Made by a program: the position numbers and the translations under genes
From: Nocardioides cavernae
Lineage (GTDB): Bacteria; Actinomycetota; Actinomycetes; Propionibacteriales; Nocardioidaceae
DNA: 64,000 nucleotides
Assembly (NCBI RefSeq): GCF_016907475.1
Contig: NZ_JAFBCA010000001.1
Span: forward strand, 186,001-250,000
Direction: 5' to 3'
Shown: positions 18,515 to 27,207 of the stretch, in pieces
Position numbering within the stretch: the stretch's first letter is position 1
How the letters are laid out: every line of letters begins with the position of its first letter
Notes under the pieces: model-generated
Told to the model about the DNA's origin: nothing
Seen by the model: the letters and a program-made list of their open reading frames with translations, nothing else
Databases searched by the model: none

Positions 18515-19891
18515 TCAGTCGTCCACGGCGTCCTCAGACATCGGGGTCGGGCGACCGCGGGTGGCGGCGAGCAGCAGCACGACACCGACGACCGCGGCGA
18601 TGAGCGAGGCCAGCAGGATCGCGATCTTCGCCTCCTCCGTCAGCAGGTCGGCGCTGGGGAACGACAGCCCGGCGATGAAGATCGAGACCGTGAAGCCGAT
18701 GCCGGCGACGGCGCCGAGGCCAACGACCATCGACCAGGGCGTGTCCTCGGGCAGCTTCGCGATGCCGAGGCGTACGGCGACGAAGGAGGTCGCGACGATG
18801 CCGATCGGCTTGCCGAGCACCAGGCCCAGCACGATGCCGAGGCCCACCGGCTGGGTGAGGACCTCGCCGATGGCGCCCAGCTCGACGCCCGCGTTGGCGA
18901 GCGCGAACACGGGCAGGACGACGTACGCCGACACCGGGTGCAGCGCGCTGATGAGCCGTTCGACCACCGACACCGACTCCTGGAGCAGGAACCGCAGCCG
19001 GGCGAGCTCGTCGGCGTCGAGGAGGCGGTCCTCCAGGGCGCGCGCGGCGAACTCGCGCGCGACCTCCTCCTTGAGCAGCGGCGTCGCCGGGGCGAGCAGG
19101 CCGATCGCGACGCCGGCCAGGGTCGCGTGCACGCCGGACTCGAGCAGGGCGAACCACACCCCCACGCCGAGGACCGCGTAGACCACGATGCTCCAGATCC
19201 GCAGCATGCGGGCCACTACCATCAGGCCGAGGAGGCCGAGGGCGATCGCGAGCCAGGTCAGCGAGAGGTCGCCGGTGTAGAACACCGCGATCACCAGGAT
19301 CGCGCCGATGTCGTCGACGATCGCGAGCGTCAGCAGGAACAGCCGCGCCGCCGACGGGATCCGCCGCCCGAGCACGCCCAGCACCCCGACCGCGAAGGCG
19401 ATGTCGGTCGCCATCGGGATGCCCCAGCCGGCGCTGCCGGCGCTGCCGGGCGGGTTGAGCGCGAGGTAGATGCCAGCGGGCACCACCATCCCGCCGACCG
19501 CGGCGATGATCGGCAGGGCCGCGGTCCGCGGGTCGCGCAGGTCACCGTTGACCAGCTCGTACTTGATCTCCAGGCCGACGACGAAGAAGAAGATCACCAT
19601 CAGGGCGTCGTTGACCCAGTGCTGGAGCGACTCGTCGAGGTGCAGCGGGCCGACGTCGAGGGTCAGGTGGGTGTGCCAGAGCGCGTCGTACGACGACGAC
19701 CACGGGCTGTTGGCCCAGATCAGGGCGGCCGCGGCGGCGAGCAGCAGGAGGATCGAGCCGGCCGCCTCGACGCGCAGGAACTCGCGCACCGGGCGTGCGA
19801 CCAGCCGGGCCAGCGGCCTGTCGCTGGCGCTGTAGACGGGCCCGGACCTCCAGAGGTCGTCGAGGTGGGGGCGGTCGGGGGGCGGGGCCAT
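18515..19891 (-). CDS. nhaA: NhaA-type Na+/H+ antiporter
   Basis: 458 residues from ATG 19891 (GGAAGGA 12 nt upstream; earlier in-frame ATGs at 19927 and 19930 are possible). Twelve membrane segments. The catalytic aspartate pair lies in TLAIVDDIGAILVIA, and WVNDALMVIFFFVVGLEIKYE and IPMATDIAFAVGVLGVLG are NhaA signatures. It exchanges cytoplasmic sodium for external protons. It separates acs from the holin-like gene, which lie closer together in the mycobacterial block, so it is probably a local addition. Confidence 0.93.
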   Translation of the reverse strand: MAPPPDRPHLDDLWRSGPVYSASDRPLARLVARPVREFLRVEAAGSILLLLAAAAALIWANSPWSSSYDALWHTHLTLDVGPLHLDESLQHWVNDALMVIFFFVVGLEIKYELVNGDLRDPRTAALPIIAAVGGMVVPAGIYLALNPPGSAGSAGWGIPMATDIAFAVGVLGVLGRRIPSAARLFLLTLAIVDDIGAILVIAVFYTGDLSLTWLAIALGLLGLMVVARMLRIWSIVVYAVLGVGVWFALLESGVHATLAGVAIGLLAPATPLLKEEVAREFAARALEDRLLDADELARLRFLLQESVSVVERLISALHPVSAYVVLPVFALANAGVELGAIGEVLTQPVGLGIVLGLVLGKPIGIVATSFVAVRLGIAKLPEDTPWSMVVGLGAVAGIGFTVSIFIAGLSFPSADLLTEEAKIAILLASLIAAVVGVVLLLAATRGRPTPMSEDAVDD

Positions 19892-20054
19892 CGCGAGGTG
19901 TGGTCCTTCCGGGGGTGGTCGAAGCATCATCACCGCGGACAGACTCGCCACGGGCCGACCAGACTTCCCGGCTCACCTGAGACCCCAGTGTAGACAGGCC
20001 CGTTGGTAGGGTCGCAGCACTCAGCCCCCGGCGTACACCGAAGGACAGCACCGC

Positions 20055-20459
20055 ATGGCAAACGAACCGGTCAAGGACACCGATCCGACGCTCGGCAAGC
20101 TCGTCATGGACGCGCAGCGCGACATCTCCTCGCTCGTCTCCAAGGAGATCCAGCTCGCCAAGAGCGAGCTCAAGGTCAGCGTCAAGCACGGTGGTGTCGG
20201 CGTCGGCCTCTTCGCCGGAGCGGCGTTCATCGCCCTGCTCGCGATCATCATGCTGTCGGTCGCGTTCGCCTACTTCCTCAACTGGAACGGCGAGGGCCTC
20301 GACCTGCACTGGGCGTTCCTCGTCGTCTTCTTCGTCTACGTCCTCATCGCCGCGCTGCTCGCGTACATCGGCCTCCGGCAGGTCAAGAAGGTCAAGGCGC
20401 CCGAGCGCGCGATCGAGCAGGGCCGGCAGATCCCGCAGGCGCTCAAGGGTCGTCCCTGA
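20055..20459 (+). CDS. Holin-X family small membrane protein
   Basis: 134 residues. An amphipathic N-terminal helix (DISSLVSKEIQLAKSELK) is followed by two membrane segments (VGVGLFAGAAFIALLAIIML and the LHWAFLVVFFVYVLIAALLA stretch) and a basic tail, the pattern of the phage-holin-like family found on actinobacterial chromosomes. There is no phage gene around it. It matches the position of Rv3669. A TAGGGT box lies about 45 nt upstream of the ATG and GAAGGA serves as ribosome-binding site. Function unknown. Confidence 0.8.
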   Translation: MANEPVKDTDPTLGKLVMDAQRDISSLVSKEIQLAKSELKVSVKHGGVGVGLFAGAAFIALLAIIMLSVAFAYFLNWNGEGLDLHWAFLVVFFVYVLIAALLAYIGLRQVKKVKAPERAIEQGRQIPQALKGRP

Positions 20460-20529
20460 CCCACGCCCGGCCGGGGCCTACGGCTCGGTGATCGAGCAGG
20501 CGCCGAGGAACGAGGCGCCGTATCGAGAG

Positions 20530-21705
20530 TCAGCGCACGCAGGTGCCGGTGTCGACCGGGGAGGTCGCGGTGACGCCGTCGGCCGCTGACTCGGCCACCT
20601 GGTCCGCGGTGAGCGCGTAGCCGGTGTCGGGGTCGCTGACCGAGGCGGCGAAGACCATGCCGGCCACATCGCCGGCCGACGTCACGATCGGGCCGCCGGA
20701 GTTGCCCGGCCGGATCAGTGCCCGCAGGGAGAAGACCTGGCGGATGACGGTGCCCTCGCCGTAGATGTCGGGGGAGCGCAGCCGCTGCTCGGAGCGGACC
20801 CGGCCGGACTCGACGTCGTAGGGACCGTCCTCGGGGTAGCCCAGCACGGCGACCGGGTCGCGGGGCTGGACCTCGGTGTCGAAGGCGAGCGGGAGCGACC
20901 CGGTGTCGGGCAGCGACAGGACGGCGATGTCGAGGGCGGGGTCGTAGAGCACGACCGACGCCGTGACCGAGGTGCCGCCGACCTCCACCTCGGGTCGGGT
21001 GACGCCCGCGACGACGTGGGCGTTGGTCATCAGCCGGCCGGGTGCGTAGAAGAAGCCGGTGCCCTCGACGCCGCCGCCGCAGCCGTTGGTGCCGCGGACC
21101 TTGACCACGCTGGCCTCGGCGGCGATCACGTCGGGATCGGTCAGCATGCGCGGGTCGCCGGGGCGGACCGCGACGATCCGCTCGGGCGCGAACGGCTCGA
21201 GGTAGCGCGGGAAGAACGTCGTGCCGACGACGTTGTTGAACGTCTGCAGCACCTTGTCGGAGTCGGCGGGCAGCGTCCGGTCGACCTTGGCCAGGATCGT
21301 CGAGTCGCGGACCAGGGGCGTGACCGCGCCGATGCGGGTGCCGGAGACCGCGACGCCGAGCGCCCACGCGACGAGCAGGACGGCGACGGCGCTCAGGACC
21401 GAGCCGCCGATGGCGTCGACGGCCCGGATCGGCTGCCACGTGATGCGGTCGCGCAGCCGTGCGCCGACGTACTGGAAGAGCGCCTGGCCGAGCGAGGCGG
21501 AGATGATCACGATGAAGAGCGCGCCCAGTGAGACCCACAGCGACGGGGCGGCGTCACCCAGCGCGAGGGGCGCGACCCAGATGCCGGCCAGGCCGCCGAG
21601 CAGCAGGCCGGCGGTGGCGCTGGCGCCGGTGATGAATCCCTGCCAGTAGCCCGAGAGGGCATAGATCCCCACGAGCGCCACGAGGCACCAGTCGAGGACG
21701 TTCAT
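20530..21705 (-). CDS. marP: MarP-type membrane serine protease (CvpA domain plus trypsin-like protease)
   Basis: 391 residues. Four N-terminal membrane helices form a CvpA-like region (1-125). The periplasmic chymotrypsin-like protease has the triad His230 (TNAHVVAG), Asp259 (PALDIAVL) and Ser336 (RPGNSGGP). Cys209 and Cys389 match the disulfide that controls activity in M. tuberculosis MarP (Rv3671c), which protects against acid and oxidative stress by acting on cell-wall enzymes. ATG 21705 and GTG 21708 share one GAGGAG site. It is the last gene of a run nth-tlpA-NUDIX-marP. Confidence 0.92.
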   Translation of the reverse strand: MNVLDWCLVALVGIYALSGYWQGFITGASATAGLLLGGLAGIWVAPLALGDAAPSLWVSLGALFIVIISASLGQALFQYVGARLRDRITWQPIRAVDAIGGSVLSAVAVLLVAWALGVAVSGTRIGAVTPLVRDSTILAKVDRTLPADSDKVLQTFNNVVGTTFFPRYLEPFAPERIVAVRPGDPRMLTDPDVIAAEASVVKVRGTNGCGGGVEGTGFFYAPGRLMTNAHVVAGVTRPEVEVGGTSVTASVVLYDPALDIAVLSLPDTGSLPLAFDTEVQPRDPVAVLGYPEDGPYDVESGRVRSEQRLRSPDIYGEGTVIRQVFSLRALIRPGNSGGPIVTSAGDVAGMVFAASVSDPDTGYALTADQVAESAADGVTATSPVDTGTCVR

Positions 21706-21711
21706 CACGTG

Positions 21712-22464
21712 CTACTCCTCGAGCCGGGTGTTCTGGGGGGTGTTCTGCGGGGTGTTGGGGGCGAGGTCGGTGCCTCTGGGGACACCCTGCAGCATGTGGT
21801 CGGGCAGGTCACGCACCCGCGCCCTGTCCCAGTCCTGCGCCCACCCGAGATAGCTGAACAACCGGGCGATGATGCCGGCGGTGAAGCCCCACAGGATCAC
21901 GTCGCGCCGGGGACCGATGAGGAAGCCGGGGCCGAGCCAGCCGCTCGGGTGGCGGACGGTGATGCGGTTGTCGGGGTCGAGCAGGTCGGCGATCGCGACG
22001 TGGTGGATCTCGTGGACCTCCTCGGGGCTCTCGATGCGCACCTCGCCCCGGTCGCGCCAGTAGCCCAGGATCGGCGTCACCGCGAAGTTGCTCGGCGGCA
22101 GCCACAGCTCGGGCAGCTCGCCGAACACCTCGACCTCGGCCGGCACGAGCCCGATCTCCTCGTGGGCCTCGCGCAGGGCCGCCTCGACCGGGGTCTCCCC
22201 CTCGTCGAGCGAGCCGCCCGGGAACGACACCTGCCCCGGGTGGGAGCGCATGTGGTGGTTGCGCTCGGTGAGCAGGAGCTCACCGCGGTGCGCGAGGTCG
22301 TCGGGGGCGGCCGGGTCGGCGTCGCGGTCGGCGAAGACCATGAGCACCGCGCCGCGCCGGGGGTCGCTGTCCGCGGGCGGCATGAAGCGGGTCAGCTCGT
22401 GGACGGTGATGGAGGCGGCGGCCTCGACCACGGGCGTCAGCCAGCCCGGCAAGGAGGTGTTCAC
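21712..22464 (-). CDS. NUDIX hydrolase, CoA pyrophosphatase type
   Basis: 250 residues. The NUDIX box is complete: Gly84, Glu90, then REAHEEIGL at 98-106. A preceding LTERNHHMRSHPGQVSFPGG matches the NuBI motif of the CoA-pyrophosphatase branch (LLTxRxxxxRxHxGQVxFPGG). It should cut CoA or oxidised CoA to phosphopantetheine and ADP. The C-terminus carries a small tandem repeat (NTPQNTPQNT). It matches Rv3672c in the conserved block. Confidence 0.88.
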   Translation of the reverse strand: MNTSLPGWLTPVVEAAASITVHELTRFMPPADSDPRRGAVLMVFADRDADPAAPDDLAHRGELLLTERNHHMRSHPGQVSFPGGSLDEGETPVEAALREAHEEIGLVPAEVEVFGELPELWLPPSNFAVTPILGYWRDRGEVRIESPEEVHEIHHVAIADLLDPDNRITVRHPSGWLGPGFLIGPRRDVILWGFTAGIIARLFSYLGWAQDWDRARVRDLPDHMLQGVPRGTDLAPNTPQNTPQNTRLEE

Positions 22465-22525
22465 GCGGGGTCCCCGCGGCGTGGTTCGGGGGCGCGCAGC
22501 GGAGGAGAAGAACGTCGTGGGGTGC

Positions 22526-23152
22526 TCACAGATCGATTCCCAGGTGCTCGGCGACCAGCTCGCGGACCTCGTCGACCGACTCCACGCCGCCGGAGTCCTG
22601 GCCGACGACCTTGCCCGTCTCGTCGACGAAGACGAACGCCGGCAGCCCGCGGCGGGCGATCGCGAAGGCGTCCTCGACCATCAGCTCGCCGCCCGGGTCG
22701 GCGATCGAGGGGTAGGTGGCCCCGGTCTCCTCGGCCAGCGCGAGCGCGCCGTCGGGGTGGACGTCGTTGAAGTCGATGCCGACGAGCCGGACCCGGTCGC
22801 CGTACTGCTGGTGGAACTCCTCCAGCGCCGGCATCTCCAGCCGGCAGGGCTCGCAGCGCGCCTGCCACAGGTTGATCATCATCGGACCGCGCAGCGAGGC
22901 GAGCGCGACGTCGGGACCGCCGCCGAGGCAGGGCAGCGTCATGTCGGGCAGCCCGCCGTCGACCGGCTCGCCGGTGCCGGGCGTGCAGTCCTCCATGCCG
23001 ATGCGCGCCTTGGCCTCACGCAGCGCCGGGGTGTCGACGTCGACGTCGGGAGGGCGTACGGCGATGGGTCCGCTGTCGCTCATCGACGACCAGGCGAAGG
23101 CGCCCGCGGCGACGCACAGGACGAGCGCCAGCGCCAGGAGGAGCTTCCTCAT
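22526..23152 (-). CDS. TlpA-like membrane-anchored thioredoxin
   Basis: 208 residues. An uncleaved-looking signal anchor ([19 protein letters not shown]) precedes a thioredoxin-fold domain with the active site WQARCEPCR (Cys100, Cys103) and a typical cis-proline region ([13 protein letters not shown]). Two further cysteines (Cys56, Cys75) lie before the fold. It probably reduces or exchanges disulfides outside the membrane, as in cytochrome c or envelope protein maturation. It starts within the nth stop (ATGA) and corresponds to Rv3673c. Confidence 0.88.
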   Translation of the reverse strand: MRKLLLALALVLCVAAGAFAWSSMSDSGPIAVRPPDVDVDTPALREAKARIGMEDCTPGTGEPVDGGLPDMTLPCLGGGPDVALASLRGPMMINLWQARCEPCRLEMPALEEFHQQYGDRVRLVGIDFNDVHPDGALALAEETGATYPSIADPGGELMVEDAFAIARRGLPAFVFVDETGKVVGQDSGGVESVDEVRELVAEHLGIDL

Positions 23153-23877
23153 GCAGGTCCCTGCGTCGTGACCAGCTTCTCCGCCTCGATCGGGTCGGTC
23201 GGGCCCGCGCCGAACGACGGGCACAGCCGGGCGACCGGGCAGGCGCCGCACGCGGGCTTCTTGGCGTGGCAGCGGCGGCGACCGTGCCAGATGAGGTGGT
23301 GGGACAGCATCGTCCAGTCGCGCTTGGGGAAGAGGGCGCCGACGGCGTGCTCGACCTTGACCGGGTCGGTCTCCTCGGTCCAGCCGAAGCGTCGCGCGAG
23401 CCGGCCGAAGTGGGTGTCGACGGTGATGCCGGGCTTGTCGAAGGCATTCCCGAGCACGACGTTGGCGGTCTTGCGGCCGACGCCGGGCAGGGTGACGAGC
23501 TCCTCGAGGCGCGAGGGCACCTCGCCACCGAAGGTGTCCACGAGCGCCTGGCTGAGCTTGAGCAGCGCGTCGGTCTTCTGGCGGAAGAAGCCCAGCGGGC
23601 CGAGGAGCTGCTCCATGTGCTCGCGCGGGGCAGCTGCCATCGCCTCGGGCGTCGGGTAGGCCGCGAACAGCGCGGGGCTGGCGGCATTGACCCGGCGGTC
23701 GGTCGTCTGGGCGGAGATCACGGTGACGACCAGGCACTCGAACGCGTTGGTGAAGTCGAGCTCGGCGCGGGCGTCGGGGTAGGTGTCCGCGAGGATCCGG
23801 TCGATCTTGCGCGCCCGGCGCACCAAGGACGTGTCGGGCTTGGGGATCTCGACGACCTTGCGGGCGGGGGCGGGCAC
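23149..23877 (-). CDS. nth: Endonuclease III
   Basis: 242 residues. A bifunctional DNA glycosylase/AP lyase for oxidised pyrimidines. The helix-hairpin-helix [13 protein letters not shown] carries catalytic Lys136, and Asp154 lies in [11 protein letters not shown]. The [4Fe-4S] ligands Cys203, Cys210, Cys213 and Cys219 have the canonical C-x6-C-x2-C-x5-C spacing. All key residues are present. It heads the nth-tlpA-NUDIX-marP run and diverges from crp. Confidence 0.96.
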   Translation of the reverse strand: MPAPARKVVEIPKPDTSLVRRARKIDRILADTYPDARAELDFTNAFECLVVTVISAQTTDRRVNAASPALFAAYPTPEAMAAAPREHMEQLLGPLGFFRQKTDALLKLSQALVDTFGGEVPSRLEELVTLPGVGRKTANVVLGNAFDKPGITVDTHFGRLARRFGWTEETDPVKVEHAVGALFPKRDWTMLSHHLIWHGRRRCHAKKPACGACPVARLCPSFGAGPTDPIEAEKLVTTQGPA

Positions 23878-23952
23878 GCGCTCAGCCTACGGTCCGGCTC
23901 CGACACCGCCGAAGCCGGCGCAAACGGCGGCTCACCCGCACGGAGTGTCCGT

Positions 23953-23976
23953 TGTGAGCCGGACCACGGCTAGGAT
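23953..23976 (+). promoter_or_regulatory. Probable crp promoter with a weak CRP-like site
   Basis: TGTGA-N6-CCACG at 23953-23968 matches the CRP consensus at 8 of 10 positions and is followed at once by TAGGAT (23971-23976), a good actinobacterial -10. This would allow autorepression. The leader to the GTG start at 24031 is then about 48 nt and carries GGGAGG. Confidence 0.45.
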
Positions 23977-24030
23977 CGTCCCGGATCCCGAGCAGCACCC
24001 GTCGGGACGCACCCCACCGGGAGGATTGAC

Positions 24031-24708
24031 GTGGACAACGACGTGCTTCGGCAGGCACCGCTGTTCAGCTCGCTCGACGACGAGGCAGCGACGGCGCTGG
24101 GCGGTTCGATGGCCGAGACCAAGCTCCGTCGTGGCGACGTGCTCTTCCACGAGGGCGACTCGGGCGACAAGCTCTACGTCGTCACCGAGGGCAAGGTGAA
24201 GCTCGGCCGGTCGTCCTCCGACGGCCGCGAGAACCTCCTCGCGATCATGGGCCCCGGCCAGATGTTCGGCGAGCTCTCCCTCTTCGACCCCGGCCCGCGC
24301 TCGGCCACCGTCACCGCGGTCACCGACGCCACCTTCGCGTCGCTGTCGCACGACGACCTCCTCAAGTGGCTCGACGGCCGCCCGATGGTCGCGCGCGGCC
24401 TGCTCTCGCAGCTCGCCGGTCGCCTGCGCAAGTCCAACGACGTCGTCGCCGACCTCGTCTTCTCCGACGTGCCCGGCCGCGTCGCCAAGGCGCTGCTCGA
24501 CCTCGCCGACCGCTTCGGCCGCACCGCCGACGACGGCGTCCACGTCCACCACGACCTCACCCAGGAGGAGCTCGCCCAGCTGGTCGGCGCCTCCCGCGAG
24601 ACGGTCAACAAGGCGCTCGCCGACTTCGCCTCGCGCGGCTGGCTGCGCCTGGAGCCCCGCTCCGTGGTGATCATGGACCTCGAGCGCCTGTCCCGCCGCG
24701 CCCGCTGA
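24031..24708 (+). CDS. crp: CRP/FNR-family cAMP-dependent regulator (Crp/GlxR)
   Basis: 225 residues. The cyclic-nucleotide domain carries the phosphate-binding cassette FGELSLFDPGPRSATV (79-94, with Glu81 and Arg90-Ser91). The C-helix follows, then a winged helix-turn-helix TQEELAQLVGASRETVNKAL (177-196). This is the GlxR/Rv3676 branch, a global regulator of carbon and energy genes. GTG start with GGGAGG upstream. CRP-like sites occur before the acetate operon, the giant secreted protein and possibly crp itself. Confidence 0.95.
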   Translation: MDNDVLRQAPLFSSLDDEAATALGGSMAETKLRRGDVLFHEGDSGDKLYVVTEGKVKLGRSSSDGRENLLAIMGPGQMFGELSLFDPGPRSATVTAVTDATFASLSHDDLLKWLDGRPMVARGLLSQLAGRLRKSNDVVADLVFSDVPGRVAKALLDLADRFGRTADDGVHVHHDLTQEELAQLVGASRETVNKALADFASRGWLRLEPRSVVIMDLERLSRRAR

Positions 24709-24776
24709 AATAGTCCGGCTCAGCTGACCCCCGCAGCGGCGCACCTGTGCGTCGTACGTCGTGAAGGGGGTGCCAG

Positions 24777-25268
24777 ATGACCGATCGATCCGGGTTCGAC
24801 GAGTTCGTCCACGCGCGTGGACCCGCCCTCGCGCGCACGGCGTACCTCCTCACCGGCGACCACCACCTCGCCGAGGACCTGGTGCAGGCCGCGCTCGTGC
24901 AGGCGGCCCGGCACTGGGAGCGCATCGAGACCTCGCCCGAGGCCTACGTGCGACGCACGATGTACCACCAGAACATCTCCTGGTGGCGGCGCCGCAGGCT
25001 CGCCGAGATGCCGCTGCAGTCGTACGACGCCCCGGTGCCGGCAACCGACCCGACCGTGCGACTCACCCTCGAGCAGGCCCTGCGTCGGCTCACCCCGCGC
25101 CAGCGCACCGTGCTGGTGCTGCGCTACTTCGAGGACCTCACCGAGGTCCGGACGGCCGCCGAACTGGGCATCTCCCGCGGCGCGGTCAAGTCCATGTCGC
25201 GCCAGGCCCTCCAGCGGCTGCGTGTCCTGGCCCCCGAGCTCGCCGACCTGGTGGGAGCAGACGTATGA
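24777..25268 (+). CDS. SigE-family ECF RNA polymerase sigma factor
   Basis: 163 residues, the usual length of the actinobacterial SigE-family ECF group. Region 2 spans about 8-75 (FDEFVHARGPALARTAYLLTG, then AEDLVQAALVQAARHWERI) and region 4 about 100-155 (LTPRQRTVLVLRYFEDL and the helix-turn-helix ELGISRGAVKSMSRQAL). AAGGGGG precedes the ATG. It overlaps the membrane propeller gene, its probable regulator, by ATGA. Confidence 0.92.
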   Translation: MTDRSGFDEFVHARGPALARTAYLLTGDHHLAEDLVQAALVQAARHWERIETSPEAYVRRTMYHQNISWWRRRRLAEMPLQSYDAPVPATDPTVRLTLEQALRRLTPRQRTVLVLRYFEDLTEVRTAAELGISRGAVKSMSRQALQRLRVLAPELADLVGADV

Positions 25269-26533
25269 GCACCGACCTGCGCGAGGAGCTCGACGCCCTC
25301 GCCCGCACCCAGACCTTCTCCCCCGACCCCTCCGCGTGGGACCGCGGTCGCCGCGCCCGTCGTCGTACGCGCGTCGCCGCCGGCGCGGCCGCCGTCGCTG
25401 TCGTCGCGGTCGTGGCCGGCGCGGGCGCGCTCGCCCTCCAGCCGGACCGCGAGGCACGCACGGCGTCCACCGGCGACGTCGGCGTCGGCGCCGTCCCCCG
25501 CAGGATCGACGACATCCCGGCCGACCTCGAGCCCACGACCGACCTCGCGGTGGGGCGCGGGGCGGCGGCGTTCATCTCGACCTCGCAGCGGGTCCCGGTG
25601 GTGGTCACGGCGGCCGACGGGGTGGCGCACCGGCTCGACCTCCCGGGCTGGAGCGAGGACGGCCAGGCGTTGGCCCTCTCGCCGGACGGGATGAACCTCG
25701 CGTGGCAGCAGACCGGCGACGGTGGTGCCACCATCGGCGTGCTGGAGCTGACCACCGGTCGGCAGCGGAGCGACGAGGTGCACCCGGCCGGCGACCTCGC
25801 CCTCCGCGAGCTCACGTGGTCGCCCGACTCGCAGTGGCTGGGCTGGCTGGGCGACGCCGACGGCGGCGCCCACGTCGGACGGCTTCCGGTGCCCGGGGCG
25901 GACATCGACCTGAGGGAGCGCGTCGAGGGCAACGTCACGAGCCTGGCGGTCGGCAACGCCGCGAACGTCGTCCTCGGTCGTGCGAACGGAGGGCTCTACC
26001 GACTGGCCGCGGGCGAGCCGGAGCTCATCACCAGGGCGACCGGCGTCGGCCCCGGCCTCTTCTCCCCCGACGCCCGCTTCGTCGCCCTGCGCTCCGGGCC
26101 GTCCGACGCGTCCTCCACCCTGCGCCTCTCGGACGGCGCCGTGCTCACGCACCCGTTCCCGGACGGGACCTTCGACTCCGGCGCCACCATCCCGCTCGGC
26201 TGGCTCGACGATCGGCTCCAGCTCCTGCAGGTGTGGCCGGCCGAGGACGAGGACGCCGAGCTCGTGGTCACGACGCCGCAGGTCGGAACGACCAGCACGT
26301 GGCGCCGATCCGTCGGCTCGATCGACGCGAGCATCGCCGGTCGCGTCAGCCTCGCGGTGGACCTCGTACCAGACCTCGACGGCACCTCCTCGCAGGAGCT
26401 GACCCACGACTTCGCCGCCGACTCCCCGCCGGCGCCCTTCGGCATCGAGCTGTCGCTGTTCATCGGCCTCGGGGTGGCAGCTGCCATCGCCGTGCTCCTG
26501 GCGCTGCGACGGCTCTGGCGCCGGCGGTCGTAG
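25265..26533 (+). CDS. Membrane beta-propeller-like protein paired with the sigma factor
   Basis: 422 residues. A short basic cytoplasmic N-terminus (1-35), a membrane helix (about 36-58), and a long external domain of repeated WD40/TolB-like blades (ALSPDGMNLAWQQ, LTWSPDSQWLGWLG, LFSPDARFVALRS). A second hydrophobic segment follows near the end (IGLGVAAAIAVLLAL), then a basic tail. There is no zinc anti-sigma HCC motif. Coupling to the sigma gene suggests that the N-terminal tail holds the sigma factor and the outer propeller senses a signal, but this is inference. Confidence 0.75.
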   Translation: MSTDLREELDALARTQTFSPDPSAWDRGRRARRRTRVAAGAAAVAVVAVVAGAGALALQPDREARTASTGDVGVGAVPRRIDDIPADLEPTTDLAVGRGAAAFISTSQRVPVVVTAADGVAHRLDLPGWSEDGQALALSPDGMNLAWQQTGDGGATIGVLELTTGRQRSDEVHPAGDLALRELTWSPDSQWLGWLGDADGGAHVGRLPVPGADIDLRERVEGNVTSLAVGNAANVVLGRANGGLYRLAAGEPELITRATGVGPGLFSPDARFVALRSGPSDASSTLRLSDGAVLTHPFPDGTFDSGATIPLGWLDDRLQLLQVWPAEDEDAELVVTTPQVGTTSTWRRSVGSIDASIAGRVSLAVDLVPDLDGTSSQELTHDFAADSPPAPFGIELSLFIGLGVAAAIAVLLALRRLWRRRS

Positions 26534-26610
26534 ACGCGCGGACAGAAGCCGGCCCGTGGGCCTGGCCGGAGCGTGGGAGCCTCACGGTGGCCGGACTTGT
26601 GTCCGCGCGT
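26534..26610. terminator. Bipartite hairpin between convergent genes
   Basis: ACGCGCGGACA at 26534-26544, starting right after the TAG stop, pairs perfectly with 26600-26610. An inner CCGGCC/GGCCGG pair extends the stem and the loop can fold further. It separates the propeller gene from the convergent DinB-like gene and likely ends both transcripts. Confidence 0.6.
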
Positions 26611-26628
26611 CTCCGGAGCCGCACCGGC

Positions 26629-27165
26629 TCAGGCGCGCGGGTCGCGACCGGCGAACGCCACCAGCCGGTCGTAGGCCGGGGCGTCGTCGGGGACGTCGAC
26701 CGCCGGGCCGAAGACCTCGCCGCGGTTGTCGGGGGTCAGGCCCTGCTGCATGAAGGCCAGCCCGCGCTCGGCGACCTCGTCGTCGAGGCGCTGCGGACGA
26801 CCGAGCGCCCGGACCAGGTCCCACGTGTGCACCCCGAGCTCGGCGCTCTGCCAGTCGGCCTGCGCCGCCTGGTCGTCGGGCTGCTCGTGCCAGTGGTGCA
26901 GCAGGTCGTCCCCGTGGTTGCGGAAGTGGCCGGCCCACTGGCCGTCGGCAACCTCGGGCTCGGCGACCCAGTCGACCTCCTCGCCACGGGCCTGCTGGAG
27001 GAAGTGCTCGGGCGCGACCGCGAGGTGCGCGGCGAGCTGGCGCACGGACCAGTCGCCGCACGGGGTCGGCCTGTCCCACTCGTCGGGGTGGATCGAGGCG
27101 AGCACGTCGCCGGCCTGGTCGATCGCGCGGGAGAGGACCACGACAGCCTGGTGAGGGTTTGCCAT
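26629..27165 (-). CDS. DinB/maleylpyruvate-isomerase-fold protein (TIGR03086-like)
   Basis: 178 residues. Four-helix DinB-type bundle with an N-terminal DEWDRPTPCGDWSVRQLAAHLAVAPEHFL stretch (split here by its CGDW core) and LGVHTWDLVRALG. The three metal-binding histidines of the family fit His in AAHL, HLL-HWHE and VHTWD. These proteins are mycothiol-dependent enzymes or metal-binding proteins of unknown substrate. It is a single-gene unit. Confidence 0.8.
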   Translation of the reverse strand: MANPHQAVVVLSRAIDQAGDVLASIHPDEWDRPTPCGDWSVRQLAAHLAVAPEHFLQQARGEEVDWVAEPEVADGQWAGHFRNHGDDLLHHWHEQPDDQAAQADWQSAELGVHTWDLVRALGRPQRLDDEVAERGLAFMQQGLTPDNRGEVFGPAVDVPDDAPAYDRLVAFAGRDPRA

Positions 27166-27207
27166 GCATCCACTTCATCGTGCGCGGCGCGACCGCGCAA
27201 GAGGCCT

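Noticed and set aside
20055-20459. Holin-like gene as evidence of a prophage
   Set aside because: No lysin, terminase, capsid or integrase is nearby, and the gene sits in a conserved chromosomal position.
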